From NCBI GenBank assembly GCA_028564705.1, contig JAPXFQ010000184.1:2162501-2226500 (forward strand): a stretch of DNA of 64,000 nt. Reading direction: 5' to 3'. The position numbers were made by a program, and so were the translations under genes. Shown piece after piece: positions 1-10,358 of this stretch. The first letter of the stretch is position 1. Every line of letters starts with the position of its first letter. The notes below the pieces were generated by a model. The model saw only the letters and a program-made list of their open reading frames with translations. It was not told the DNA's origin and searched no databases. Source of the stretch: Apricaphanius iberus. Taxonomy: Eukaryota > Chordata > Actinopteri > Cyprinodontiformes > Aphaniidae.

Positions 1-960
1 CAGAACAATGTCATTTCAGATAAAAGTGTTCACTCCTGATTGCATTATAAGGCTATTTTTCCATAGCAAAGGTTTGTATTGAGAAACATTGGCCTGTGTT
101 TATCACTCGTCATGAGATGAGGGATGACAGCATGGTGGGATGGGGTTTCCAGCAACAAGTACATCACAAGACTCATTTTTGTGCTCTTTGAGTTCCTTTT
201 GCACGGTTTTTCCCTTTAAACCCTAATAACTGACCTCTTGGCTAATTATATTTTTAGAAAGGGAGTGAGGATTCATCCATTTCATGGGAGGATACCCAAT
301 CCTGGGTTGGTGAGACAAGGGTTGAGAAGATTGTTACAAAACGAGTCCCCTTTTACTGGTTTCACAAACTGAGTCTGGGTCTTTAATCAGCATAGAGTAA
401 TTTAGTCCTGGTTAAAATGTACATTTAAAGCACGAAAAATTCATTTTATATTGATTTCAATGAGGATACCAACTTGTCATTCTCCTAATTGGTTATTTGA
501 TGATTTGATGTACGAACACATAAAGAGAAACTCAAAAATCAGAAAACATCCATCACACTAGTGATGTGTTAAAATAAAATAAAAAAATCAATTCTGAATA
601 AATTCTTCTAAGAATTCGTAAAAATCGATGCCGACATCCAAAAATCAATTTGTTAGCCTTTTTTACAGCTAAAATAGGATGGAAAAGTTTAGATGGGTCT
701 AAAGGCTTAGGTCTGGATGTCCCAATCTCTTGATGGGAACGGGCCGATATTTTCTGTTGACAGTTATTGCACAATAATTTAAACCTCCATAGCGGTGGAA
801 ACAAGAACTCTCAATTACCACAAATCGGCATAGCAGATTGAACACAATTTTAATATCAAGAGTTATTTTTTTAGCCAATGCACTACTTGGACTTCCATAG
901 CTATGAGTGATATCAATCTGCCCAGGACCTACCATCTTGTTTTACAAGGATACTTTACAG
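1..960. other. Non-coding DNA, nothing recognised
   Basis: No exon, RNA gene or clear repeat could be supported here. The stretch is AT-rich with only short chance open frames on both strands. Its right edge, 953-960, is one copy of the target duplication of the hAT-like element that starts at 961. It may be intron of a longer tsc22d2 transcript starting outside the window, but this is inference. Confidence 0.4.
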
Positions 961-1764
961 CAGGGGTGCCCAAACTTTTCCCTCAGAGGTGCAAAATGAA
1001 AATCAGAGGGCCGAGGGCCAAATGTAATATTTTACTCGAAATACAAATACCAATAGAAATTAATAGAAAAGTATTTTCATTAATTATGCTTTTATCTAAG
1101 ATTCCTTTCCATGCAAATAAAATTAAACAAAATAAAAAATATTTATCAATTTAAAACATATCTACAGTTCCTTATTTGATTGATTTAGCCAGAGATCTCC
1201 AAACTTTCTGCTACAAGTGCCAAAATCATCAAGTCGAAAATGCCAGTCGGCAAAAAATACAAAAAAAAATTAACGTAAAATAGGCTTTTTACCAGCTTAA
1301 CAATAATTATACAGGTAACATTTTAATGAAACAAAAGCAGGAATTCTTGTAGAAAAGGGATTTTTAAAGGATTGTAGATTCAAAATACAGGGCTTTTAAG
1401 TTTTGCCTAAAAAAATTATTTTCAAATGCTTTGAAATATTTCAGAGGGTCTAAAAAAATTTGCTTTTTTTTCAGCAGAAAGTACAGGGTTTGGGTCACAC
1501 TTTCTTGGAAAATATGTATTATTTTTAGCTATGTTTGGCTGTCTATGTCTGCTTTTGCGGGAGTTGTTTTAAAAGGCAAGTAATTAGTTTTTTGCCATCG
1601 ATCATTTTCTTATCCTTTTAATTTCTCAACAAAAATTATGCCCTGCATTAATCCTTTATGTTGTGGTGATGATCTCAGAATGTACCAATCTTGGTGGTCA
1701 TGGGCCGTACAAAATCCGTCCCCGGGCCATAAATGGCCCCCCGGCCGCACTTTGGACATCACTG
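961..1764. mobile_element. Non-autonomous hAT-like element with 8-bp target duplication
   Basis: The left end reads CAGGGGTGCCCAAACTTTTC and the reverse complement of the right end reads CAGTGATGTCCAAAGTGCGG, imperfect terminal inverted repeats of hAT type. They are flanked by CTTTACAG (953-960) and CGTTACAG (1765-1772), an 8-bp duplication matching at 7 of 8 positions. Eight-bp duplications and CAG-like ends are usual for hAT elements. The 804-bp interior is AT-rich and encodes no transposase, so this is a MITE-like derivative. Confidence 0.8.
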
Positions 1765-2150
1765 CGTTACAGCTTGTTTATAGTAGGACTTTGAATTTGT
1801 GTCAGGTCCGGAACGGGGTGATTGAAATAAAAGCAGGTTTTTGAAAATATCTTTCATCACTTTTATGGGTAGACAATAAAAAAAAAAAATTAAAATCGGT
1901 TATAGTATAAAGAAATGGGAGTTTTGATATTTAAGCCTTAAAGTAGTGCTGGCATGAAATTCCCCGCAACGTTTGGGCCCTTTTTAGCCACACTCTAAGT
2001 ACCTTAATACTATATCAAATGATCGCTTGCAGTAATTCAGCCTTGTTGTAGAATTGCAGGTGTGACGAGGTAGCCCTTCTGTGAGCATTAGCACAGAACG
2101 ACCGGGTTTCGGAGGGCGGGGCCTAGGCTATGCACTTCTGTGTTCAATGA

Positions 2151-2722
2151 GGCCACGCCCACACTAAGACGGATAATGCCTTAAACGTATAATTATTTAG
2201 TCTACACCCCCCTATCGTCCACACTAACCCGGCGTCGTTTAAGGTTTGTGGCCGGATAACTTTTAGCCGGGTAAGAGAGCCGTGTAAATCTTAATTCAAC
2301 GGCTAAACTAGCCAGTGTGGACAGCTTTACCGGATAATGAAAGGAAGTGGCGTCAATGAATGCTGCGTCAATAACAATACGACACTACAGACAAAGACAA
2401 CAGCAAAGAAAAAAAAATCGATCTCGTCGTCTGTCCACACCAAAAACTCTTCTTCTGAGCAGCTATTGTTCTCTTCGGTTATCAGGACAAGCAGATATGT
2501 ACTGTGCTGTAGGGCTTCTTGTATATATTATGTAGGCGCTGGCGTCACGTAGATTATACACGAGTTTCGTGCGTCTTTTCGCGCATGCCCAGTATTTGCA
2601 CAGGTCGGTATGGGATTGCGCAATCATGGGACCTTAAACGGGGCGTAAATGCTCACGTTGAGTGGATAACATTAGGCGTCTAACTCCCCGTATAACCTTA
2701 TCGGCTTAGTGTGGACGTAGCC
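2151..2722. mobile_element. Nested MITE with GGCYACGYCCACACTAAG inverted repeats
   Basis: The left end GGCCACGCCCACACTAAG (2151-2168) and the reverse complement of the right end, GGCTACGTCCACACTAAG (2705-2722), match at 16 of 18 positions. The 572-bp interior has no transposase and repeats variants of the TGTGGAC and CCGGATAA words. It lies wholly inside the P-like element at 1937-3539, so it inserted later. The end sequence suggests a hAT-type MITE, but no target duplication was identified. Confidence 0.65.
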
Positions 2723-2944
2723 TGAGTCTCTAACGATATTTCAAATGTTCAGCTATAATATATAATCTTGTTTTCCCCCAACTAAAAGCATACTAGCACC
2801 AATGCTACATAAACAAACTGGGTCATTAGCTGTGAAGCTAATTCTGAATGTTAGCTAAGAAGATAATTGAAAAGCGAACAACTCAAACAATGCCACAATG
2901 TCTACTAACAGCTGAAGGACATTATTGAGGAAATATGCTTACTT

Positions 2945-3335
2945 GTACAGGGATGTTTGCTGGTTCACGGAGAGTTGGTTTAAATCCTGGTAGAAGTTTA
3001 AGACGACCTGCGAATCCACTGCTGTATTGTCCCAATTTGGAAAAACAGTCGTCCTAGAAATGTTTGCCACAAACTACCACACGCTTCGGCAGTCGGTCGG
3101 GCACATTCCCTGCATACATAAAATCCATCCACAAGCTTTTCAGTGGCTCAGAAGTGGGGAGGACAAAAAGATCTATGTTCTCTTTTGTACACCCAGGTAC
3201 AGTGCAGTTTGGATGCGGTCTGGACTCCATGCTGTTGGTTTGTAGTTTGGCTGTTACCGTAGCTCTGCGCGTTGCGGAGGGAGGGACTTTCAGGGTGTAG
3301 TTCGGGGAATGGGTTTTTTGGCTGGAACTCGACAC
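2945..3335 (-). pseudogene. THAP-domain transposase 5' fragment, stop-interrupted
   Basis: Read on the minus strand from 3335, the product has the THAP C2CH signature: CTVPGC, then 39 residues containing LFVLP and a Trp, then CGKHF, with Val-Val-Val before the third Cys. A TAG stop (3054-3056) falls directly after CGKHF. The same frame then continues DDCFSKLGQYSSGFAGRL, which resembles the sequence after the domain in fish THAP proteins, so the stop looks like an inactivating mutation. THAP domains bind DNA through zinc. This copy sits at the 5' end of the P-like transposon at 1937-3539 and is not expected to be functional. Confidence 0.7.
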
Positions 3336-3555
3336 GTAATATGCCGAAACGTGTCGTCGAATGCCGAACTGCCAAACAGCCCGTTTCTGAGTGCTAATTT
3401 CAGGATGTAGACAGACATACCCCGGGAAAAAAGGAAAGACTAATCAGTCATTTAAACCCCTTAGGTGGCGTAGGCAGGCTGGGGGAACTAAAAGATATGA
3501 TAAAAAAAAAAGCTAATTTCATGCTAGGTCCACTTTAAGGGAAGGTAAGAAAATG

Positions 3556-4060
3556 TTATTTGTATAACACACTTTCAACACAAGGCAATTCAAGGTGCTT
3601 TATATGATAACAATTTTTTTTTTATTAAAACAAGTAATCATTAAAAGAAAGCTTAAACAAACATTTATAATCAACTAGCAATATTAAAATAAAAGACAGC
3701 ATAGACAATAAAACAATGCCATTTAGTATTTGATCAAAATAATAATTAGTATGAAAAATACGCAAACAAGAAATCATTAGTAATTGAGTAAAAGCAATAA
3801 TAGGATCAGTTACTCATAAGCAATTCTAAATAGGTACGTTTTTATTTTGGATTTAAAAGAGTTCAGTGTCTCTGCAGTTTTGCAGTCGGCCCACAGTTTG
3901 TTCCAGACGTGGGGAGGATAGAAACTGAAAGCTGCTTCTCCATGTTTGGTTCTGGTTCTAGAGACGATCAGTAAAACTGCATTTACATTCCGGTGTAGTC
4001 TTTCTTCATATGCTATAAAGAGATGATGCAGGATTTTCAAGATGATGTTGAAGTAAAACT
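3556..4060 (-). mobile_element. LINE 3' end fragment (L2/CR1-like), minus strand
   Basis: Minus-strand translation of 3810-4040 gives a typical end of a LINE reverse transcriptase protein: RTRTKHGEAAFSFYPPHVWN, followed by CKTAETLNSFKSKIKTYLF and a stop. The downstream AT-rich tail (3556-3800) contains AAGCACCTTGAATTGCCTTG, seen again in the LINE at 16577-17345, so both copies belong to one family. It is a 5'-truncated dead copy. Confidence 0.75.
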
Positions 4061-6640
4061 CAAGATTGGGTTTATATTAGTGAGTTGTTGACTGCTACTG
4101 GAGGTGTCACTTCCTTCCTGTCCTCAGTGCAAAATATTATGGTTTTATATTAATATTCATGCAAGGACAATAAAATTACAACACGGTGAGAAAAAAAGCT
4201 CAGATTTCTTATTTTACTTGGCATAAAACAGATAAATTTATTTTTTGTTTGTTTTTGTGACTAGCCCCACTAAATCAACTGATTTTTATTTTTTTATAGT
4301 TGGTGCGAAACATTCAGCTTTTTATTCTGCTTATGAAAAAACAACTTTTTAGTTAAACTTTGCTCAGCTGTGTACTACAGAACATCAGCTTTGCTTTTCC
4401 TGGCTGCAGAGATTCAAATTGCCCGTTAACCCGAACTATCCTAAATGATTTTTAAAAACTTTTTCTTTTCTCTCTGCCACCCTGTGAGTCGTTTTACTCC
4501 TGCCACATAAATAGTGTGTGTATACATCTTATTGAACCCTGAAGTTTGGCCTGCTCAAAGAGCTGAGGTCACAGCTGCTTTGTTGAGTTATGTCGTTTGT
4601 GAGCTCTTTAAACCAGCATTGTCTAAATAGCTCAGCAGAGCTTCAGGAAACTGAAAGGTTCTGAGCTGCTTTTTGTGAGGTGTGGCAAAGATAAATCTGT
4701 CAAAACGCTCAGATATGAAGGCTCGGCTATATATCAGGCCTGACAGTCACTGCTACAGTAGTGAATGGTTAACCTCACGTTAGTCATTTTAGAAATGGAT
4801 TTCTTTTCCCTGCCTCCTTTTGTTTTTTTTTCCTTGATTGGCCTCCGGGTGTTGGATTCACTTAAAAGTTAACAGTCCTATAGACCACCCCTGTTCCTTG
4901 ATGAGCAACATGGCAACTAAATCCAGCAGAATATTTGATGTGAATGTGAACAAGACGCCTAACATAAAGTGAAAATGTTGACCAATTCCGTCTTTTTTGA
5001 AGACTATTTTTACATTTTTTGACTGCCATCTTTTTTGTGTGTAATCAAAGTAGCTTTCAGTATTTCAGTAGACCTAAAACATGTTACAAAATAAAGCCAA
5101 TTAAATATTTGAAAATAAAAAATACGCTAAAGAGAATGTAATAAAGGTATATAAAGGTTTCTGCTATTGGAGCTTCTATTTTTGAGCAAACTGGGAACTT
5201 CCTTATTGTAATATCACAATCAAGAACAAGGAATGGAATCATCACTTCCTGGTGACGACTGTAATACGTAATAGTCACTGTGATGAAAGAAGGTTTTAAA
5301 AGATAAAATAAGACCAAAAAAAAAAAGAATGTAGTCACACTAGAAAGGTGATGTTGAAATATTTGTTGAGCGACGTCTGGCGCTGAGCCTAGTTTACTGT
5401 GTAAGCTTCCTAAAAATTCAATCCGAAGTAAAAGTTGCATCATGTCGAAAAGGGCCCACGTCCGATAGACGGTGTGTGCTCAGCTGTGTCATTTTTCAGT
5501 GTCGCCCTCCTTAGATAAGTGGAGACCATAGAGGAAAACTGATCATCTTCCTCATTCTGCTTTGGTGTGGAAAAAACTAAACAGTTCACGCTCAACCATA
5601 AATTTAAAGGCTGTAAAATATAATAAACTGCATATGGCATTACTTCGGAAAACCTCTACTCGGAGACTGAAAACCAACAGAGACCTGTTATTTGCAGTCA
5701 AATGCTAATATTACTTGTGCTGGAAAAAGATGCCTGTATTTATAACTTGGTTTAGCTTAGTGTACTTTATTATTATAGTCAGTCTGATTCCTTTGTCACA
5801 AGTCGCCTCTTATGGCCCAAAAGATAATATTAACCTTCAGTGGTTAATATTATCTGCCAACACCTACAATTTACAGGTATAATTAATTTCTTAAAGTTAA
5901 TTTATGTTCTCTCTGCCAGGAAGATATTGAAAATCCTAGGAGACCCTATGATGAGCTTTGGAAAAATTTTGGATTTTATTGTTTATTTCAAAGCACAAAA
6001 TGGCTCAAAATCAAAAATATAATTAGTTCCTTTTGCTTCTAATGTGAAGTATTTCTGTTACAGATATAATATTACGTTCAACATTTATTGATTTGTTTTA
6101 TTCATATTATTCCAATCTCTTCATATAGTCATGGCCTGCTTATATGCAGTGAAGTGAGCCTTTTGGTCATTCATTAATTTAAACTTGCATTTCAAATACT
6201 GTTGGCGACCGGGTCTTAGCGTTTATTCCACATAAATCATGACATCACCCTCTGTTGCGTCATGGCCTAAGCTTCATCTTTATATTACTTTAAATCCTGC
6301 CGGCACGAATGCAGAAATATTTCCGTATCACCATGGCGCATTTGGAAGACACTGTGTGTGTCTTTTGAAAACTCCTTTTGATAATAGGAGAATACCAAAC
6401 TGAACTTAATTAGTCAGGCTATCTGCTCTAGTAGCCAGGCTGAAGTTGGATGTATAACAGGCTGCTGGTAGTTAGCAAGCTTTAGTTTTAAAGCAGCATT
6501 ACTTTAACGAGAGTGATAATTGTTCCTGTTCTTGGCTTCCTGAAACATTTTTCTTTGAAGTAAAGGCAAAAGTGTAGAAACAGGTGTAGGAGGGGCAGCA
6601 TGGTTAAACCATACACCATACAGTTAGAGAAACTTTAGTC
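4061..6640. other. Non-coding DNA, no gene recognised
   Basis: No exon or RNA gene could be supported over this 2.6 kb. Open frames up to 119 codons (for example 5084-5443 on the minus strand) are AT-rich, hydrophobic and unlike known families. The only structured item is a perfect 14-bp inverted repeat at 5822-5855, listed separately. Confidence 0.4.
5822..5855. repeat. Perfect 14-bp inverted repeat, 6-nt loop
   Basis: AGATAATATTAACC (5822-5835) is followed by the loop TTCAGT and then the exact reverse complement GGTTAATATTATCT (5842-5855). It is AT-rich and isolated from any gene, with no T-run after it. It may be the core of an old palindromic element; no function is claimed. Confidence 0.8.
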
Positions 6641-7406
6641 CAGGGGTCTCCAAAAAGTCTTGTTTCCATTTCACTGCAGAGAGATGCTGACATGTTCAGG
6701 AGGTAATTCAGCCATTTGACTCGGGTATGTTTGACCAGGAATGCATCTTAGGGTCCGCCTAAAAACCCAGGTTGGTCTCGGCTCGGTTGAAATGAATTCT
6801 TCAATATGTGAATGCCAAGTGGGTCGCGGTCGCTCCAACGTTAGGAAGCTGACTATAGTGCAGGGCATTCTGGGTAAGTAAAACCAAAACGACTGCACAA
6901 AAAAAAACTCTTACCTCGCTATCTGCTCATGTTAAGCCCATTGCTGCAATTTATTCGTCTAGTTTGCTGAAGACAACAAAGTAATCCCTAAAACTGCTAA
7001 GATCTGATTCCACTCCTTGTTGCAGAGAAGTGCGATTTCCAGTCGCATTATCTCGGTAGAGTAGTCCGATTTGTGAAACTCCAGATTCAAGTCGGCCTAA
7101 GGTGTGTACATGCATTTCAAAAGTCTGATTTCAGTCGGACTAAGGTAATAATTATATTTTCTCTTGCTGCATGTAAACTCACTAACAAAGCATCGGAGGA
7201 TTATAAAAGAAAAATCCGTCAATACATCTGGGAGCAAACTTGCTGAATGAGAAGTATAAACTAGGCTTAAAGCAAAGTGCACCAGCTTAAAAAAAGCAAC
7301 AAGGTTAAAACTTAGATCCCTAATTTAACCGTATCTACTGGATTGTCAGGTGTGAAAACGACCTAGAAATTTTTGGGCTGGAGCTCCAGAGGACTGGAGA
7401 CCCCCG
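6641..7406. mobile_element. Non-autonomous hAT-like element (CAGGGGTCTCCA ends)
   Basis: The left end CAGGGGTCTCCAAAAAGTC (6641) pairs with the right end ACTGGAGACCCCCG (7393-7406), whose reverse complement is CGGGGGTCTCCAGT. The flanks CTTTAGTC (6633-6640) and CTCTACTC (7407-7414) match at 6 of 8 positions, consistent with an old 8-bp duplication. No transposase is encoded. Smaller repeats of the word AGTCGG inside (7030-7145) suggest a further nested insertion. Confidence 0.65.
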
Positions 7407-7414
7407 CTCTACTC

Positions 7415-9465
7415 TTTCCTGCACTTTCTCTGGCAGCTCATGAAATGGACTTTTTGTAGGAATGATAGATTGTAAAACTTTGTAACCTTCGTCTCCCTTC
7501 ATACATTCGACCGGCCCAATGCTGACTTTTAGCAAGACCATCAACTCTGTTCAATTTGACGAATCTTGAAACTCTGGTGTCAGTCTCTCCTCTAACCTGT
7601 TTTTTTCATCATAATCTTCCTTTGCTCTCATATTCAGAATCCTTACATGTCTCCAGCCATCCCACTGTACACACGCCCCTTCTTCCTCTCATGTTTCTCC
7701 TGTCTTTTCTTAATTTTTTATTTTTTTTTGCTGTTCCACACACATGCAGGAACCCGTCCACTGCTTTCTACCAGGCTTTCCGGCCTTACAGATTACGGGG
7801 GTCAAAGCCCATCAACGATTGGTATAAGCTCGGGTGTGTTTACACACAAGTGTGTGAGTGTGTGTGGCCTGAACTGGCTGGCTAAACCTGACGCTGCACT
7901 GCTTTCGGCCCTTTGCACAAAGCAACAAGGTTTTCACCCTAAAGAGTCTCTCAGTTGTTGGTGAAGTCGTTGTTTCTTCATTTAAGAATACTTGAATAGC
8001 TGCTTTCAGTCTAATTTGGATTTTTGTACTACTTTTCGACATGGTAATCCAATCAAAAATAATTGACAAGAATATCGAAACATTTAAAAGTATAGGTTTG
8101 TTCATTTTAGGGTCATTTACATTCTTAGATAATTAGGTTGATGACGACTCAATTGTCACAGAGTGTAAATTAGCAAATACTTGCCGATAATGTTTGATGA
8201 CTGGTGTGTAAAAGGCTCTTAGTTTCTGAAAACACGTTTAAAATGATCCCTATATTAATCTTTTCTGCATAGATTGGAGCATTCTTTTAAACCCTATTAA
8301 GCTTTTTGTCTTTTGTTAGCACTAGAGCTGAATGTGCTGCAAAGTTATGCAGACCAAATTCCAGCATACAAACATCACTGTCAGCAACTTCATGTCCGGA
8401 AAATGCTGATTTTCAACTTTGATTGTTCCTAGTTGTACATTACAGCTTGTAGAAAGGATTGCACTGCAGGGGAGGCTGTGATTTTTTTTTTTAAAGCTTT
8501 TTGGGTATTTCTGACACATAAAGCATGGTCTGTTTCTACTGTGAGTTTTTGGTCCTTGTTCTGACAAAACACCATACCCATCAGAATGACATACCTTCGT
8601 TTAATGTGCATGTGCCGCAGTACAATTTGTACTTTTTCCCTTTGGTGTTTAAGATCAGTTCAGATTGAGATAATGTATATATATTTCAGGTTTAGCCATT
8701 TAAAATAATATATTTTTGTCCTTCTGTGACTTAGAGGTAGAACATAAAACTTGTGACTTGGTTAAAATTGGTTAAATAACTCAACTTATGGTATGCTATT
8801 CTGACAAAGTATGCTAGATCGACAGAACAGTCCTTAGTCCGTCATTTTTATGTTCAGACAAGAAGCTGATGCTTTGCAGCTTGGACTCCATGAACGCTTT
8901 GCTTTGACTGACGTCTGTGACGGCTGCATCCACTAACCAGGCATGGCTAGAATTGTGTAGAGCATTTTGATTTTTAAAAAAAGTGTACCTTTGCAGGTCA
9001 AGCATTGATTCTGGCATTAATGTTTTTTTAATTGTCTACATTATACATGCTCAACTCTTGATTTGTGTGGTTTAACTTAAAACAGTGTATTTGTCCTAGC
9101 TTCTAAAACTGCTGGAAACCTCTTTCAAACACAACTTTTCAAACTCGGCCTCCAAGCTGGTTTGCAGAAAAACAATAGCCACAAAGTATGTGATTTGTTG
9201 CCTGTTCCATCTTGGCTTCACTATAGGCAATTTCAGTTCTGAGTGCAGCACTCCACACCACTTTACTGGCTTGTTATTTAAAGCAGAGGATGTGCTATAG
9301 CAGAAAAATGAAAAGCACTTCGTCGTCATGCGCAATAACTAAAGCACTGGACTCAAGCTGGTTGTGCAAGCGTTCTCTGCTTTCGGTTAAGAGCAGCAAA
9401 CAATGACTTCACTTTTATAGACTTTGTTCTTGTTTAATGTAGTTTGCAGCTGCAGGGCTTAGCAA
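7415..9465. other. Non-coding DNA, no gene recognised
   Basis: No coding exon, RNA gene or bounded transposon could be supported here. It is AT-rich with short chance open frames on both strands, such as a pyrimidine-rich one at 7556-7885. Confidence 0.4.
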
Positions 9466-10358
9466 CAGTGGTGGGGTAGTAGAAAGTTACATTTACTTCA
9501 GTGGCTTTTTTGAAAAACATGACCTACGTTTTAGTTCTGCTTAAGTAATATGTCAAAGTAACGGTACTCTTTCTTGAGTAAAACTCAGGGGTGCTCTACC
9601 AACCTCACAGTAACACAATGGACAAAGAATGAACCAATTTTAACCAAAAGTTGCAACAGATACAGACATGGGTTTACAGTTTGTGTTAAAGTGAGGCTTC
9701 TAAAAAAATCCCTAGAGTGATATTTTGTATCTGCTGTCCCATTTGGAGGTCGGGCGAATAACCATACTTTTTTTTTTACTGGAAGTTATTTGCGCTATTT
9801 AAACGTGAGTTTTTTTGTTTCTTTTTTTAAAGCTTTGTGTTGTGGAAAATTGAGATTGCTTGTTTAAGTGTCTCATTGTGTGTCATGATTTATTTTTACT
9901 TTTTCTTTCTATACTATTTTGTCTTGGCTGAACAGGAAAACTCTGTCGTCTTTTTAATCGTCACATAAAACAGCTATTTCCAAAATGGCAACCCATCCAA
10001 TTCCCAATGCCACATACAGCTAGACATACATCCAGGACCCCGCCAATAATAATTGACCAATCACATCATCCTTCCAGAAAAAAAAAAAAAAAAAAAAACT
10101 TCCACATAAATAATAACATCATTAATTGTTTATCAGTTATGAAATATAAAGCAAACAGGTATAAACATACACACTACATGCTCAATAGTTATGGCATTTT
10201 CAGGAATTCAATCAGATGTTGCAATTAAACAGTAATAAGAGTACTCTGTACTTAAATAGCCCTTTACCGAATATTTGTAATTAGATTTACTGAATCAAAC
10301 GTATTAAGATACTACTATTCCTACTTTAGTCCAGTTCCTTCCTGCTCTATCCACCATT
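9466..10358. mobile_element. hAT-like element, GTGGTGGGGTAG type ends
   Basis: The left end reads CAGTGGTGGGGTAGTAGAAA and continues with GTTACATTTACTTCAGTGGC, a composition common to a widespread fish hAT family (runs of GTTACATTTACT and GAGTAC). The right end near 10345-10358 (CTATCCACCATT) has the reverse complement AATGGTGGATAG, an imperfect partner of the left end. The interior contains an A-run (10079-10099) and no transposase. A similar family occurs at 16541-17870. The right boundary is approximate. Confidence 0.5.

Larger units (their letters stand above)
1937..3539 (-). mobile_element. P-element-like (THAP-carrying) DNA transposon relic
   Basis: Imperfect terminal inverted repeats bound this 1.6-kb unit: 1937-1961 (CTTAAAGTAGTGCTGGCATG then AAATT) and the reverse complement of 3515-3539 (CTTAAAGTGGACCTAGCATG then AAATT), with about 5 mismatches in 25. 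On the minus strand the 5' part encodes a THAP DNA-binding domain (3054-3335), the N-terminal module of P-element/THAP9-type transposases. No catalytic part remains, so the copy is internally deleted. Another element (2151-2722) is inserted in it. I found no convincing 8-bp target duplication, so the class rests on the THAP domain plus the inverted repeats. Confidence 0.65.

Noticed and set aside
5084..5443. 119-codon minus-strand open frame
   Set aside because: AT-rich, Phe/Ile/Leu-heavy translation with no family resemblance; typical of chance frames.
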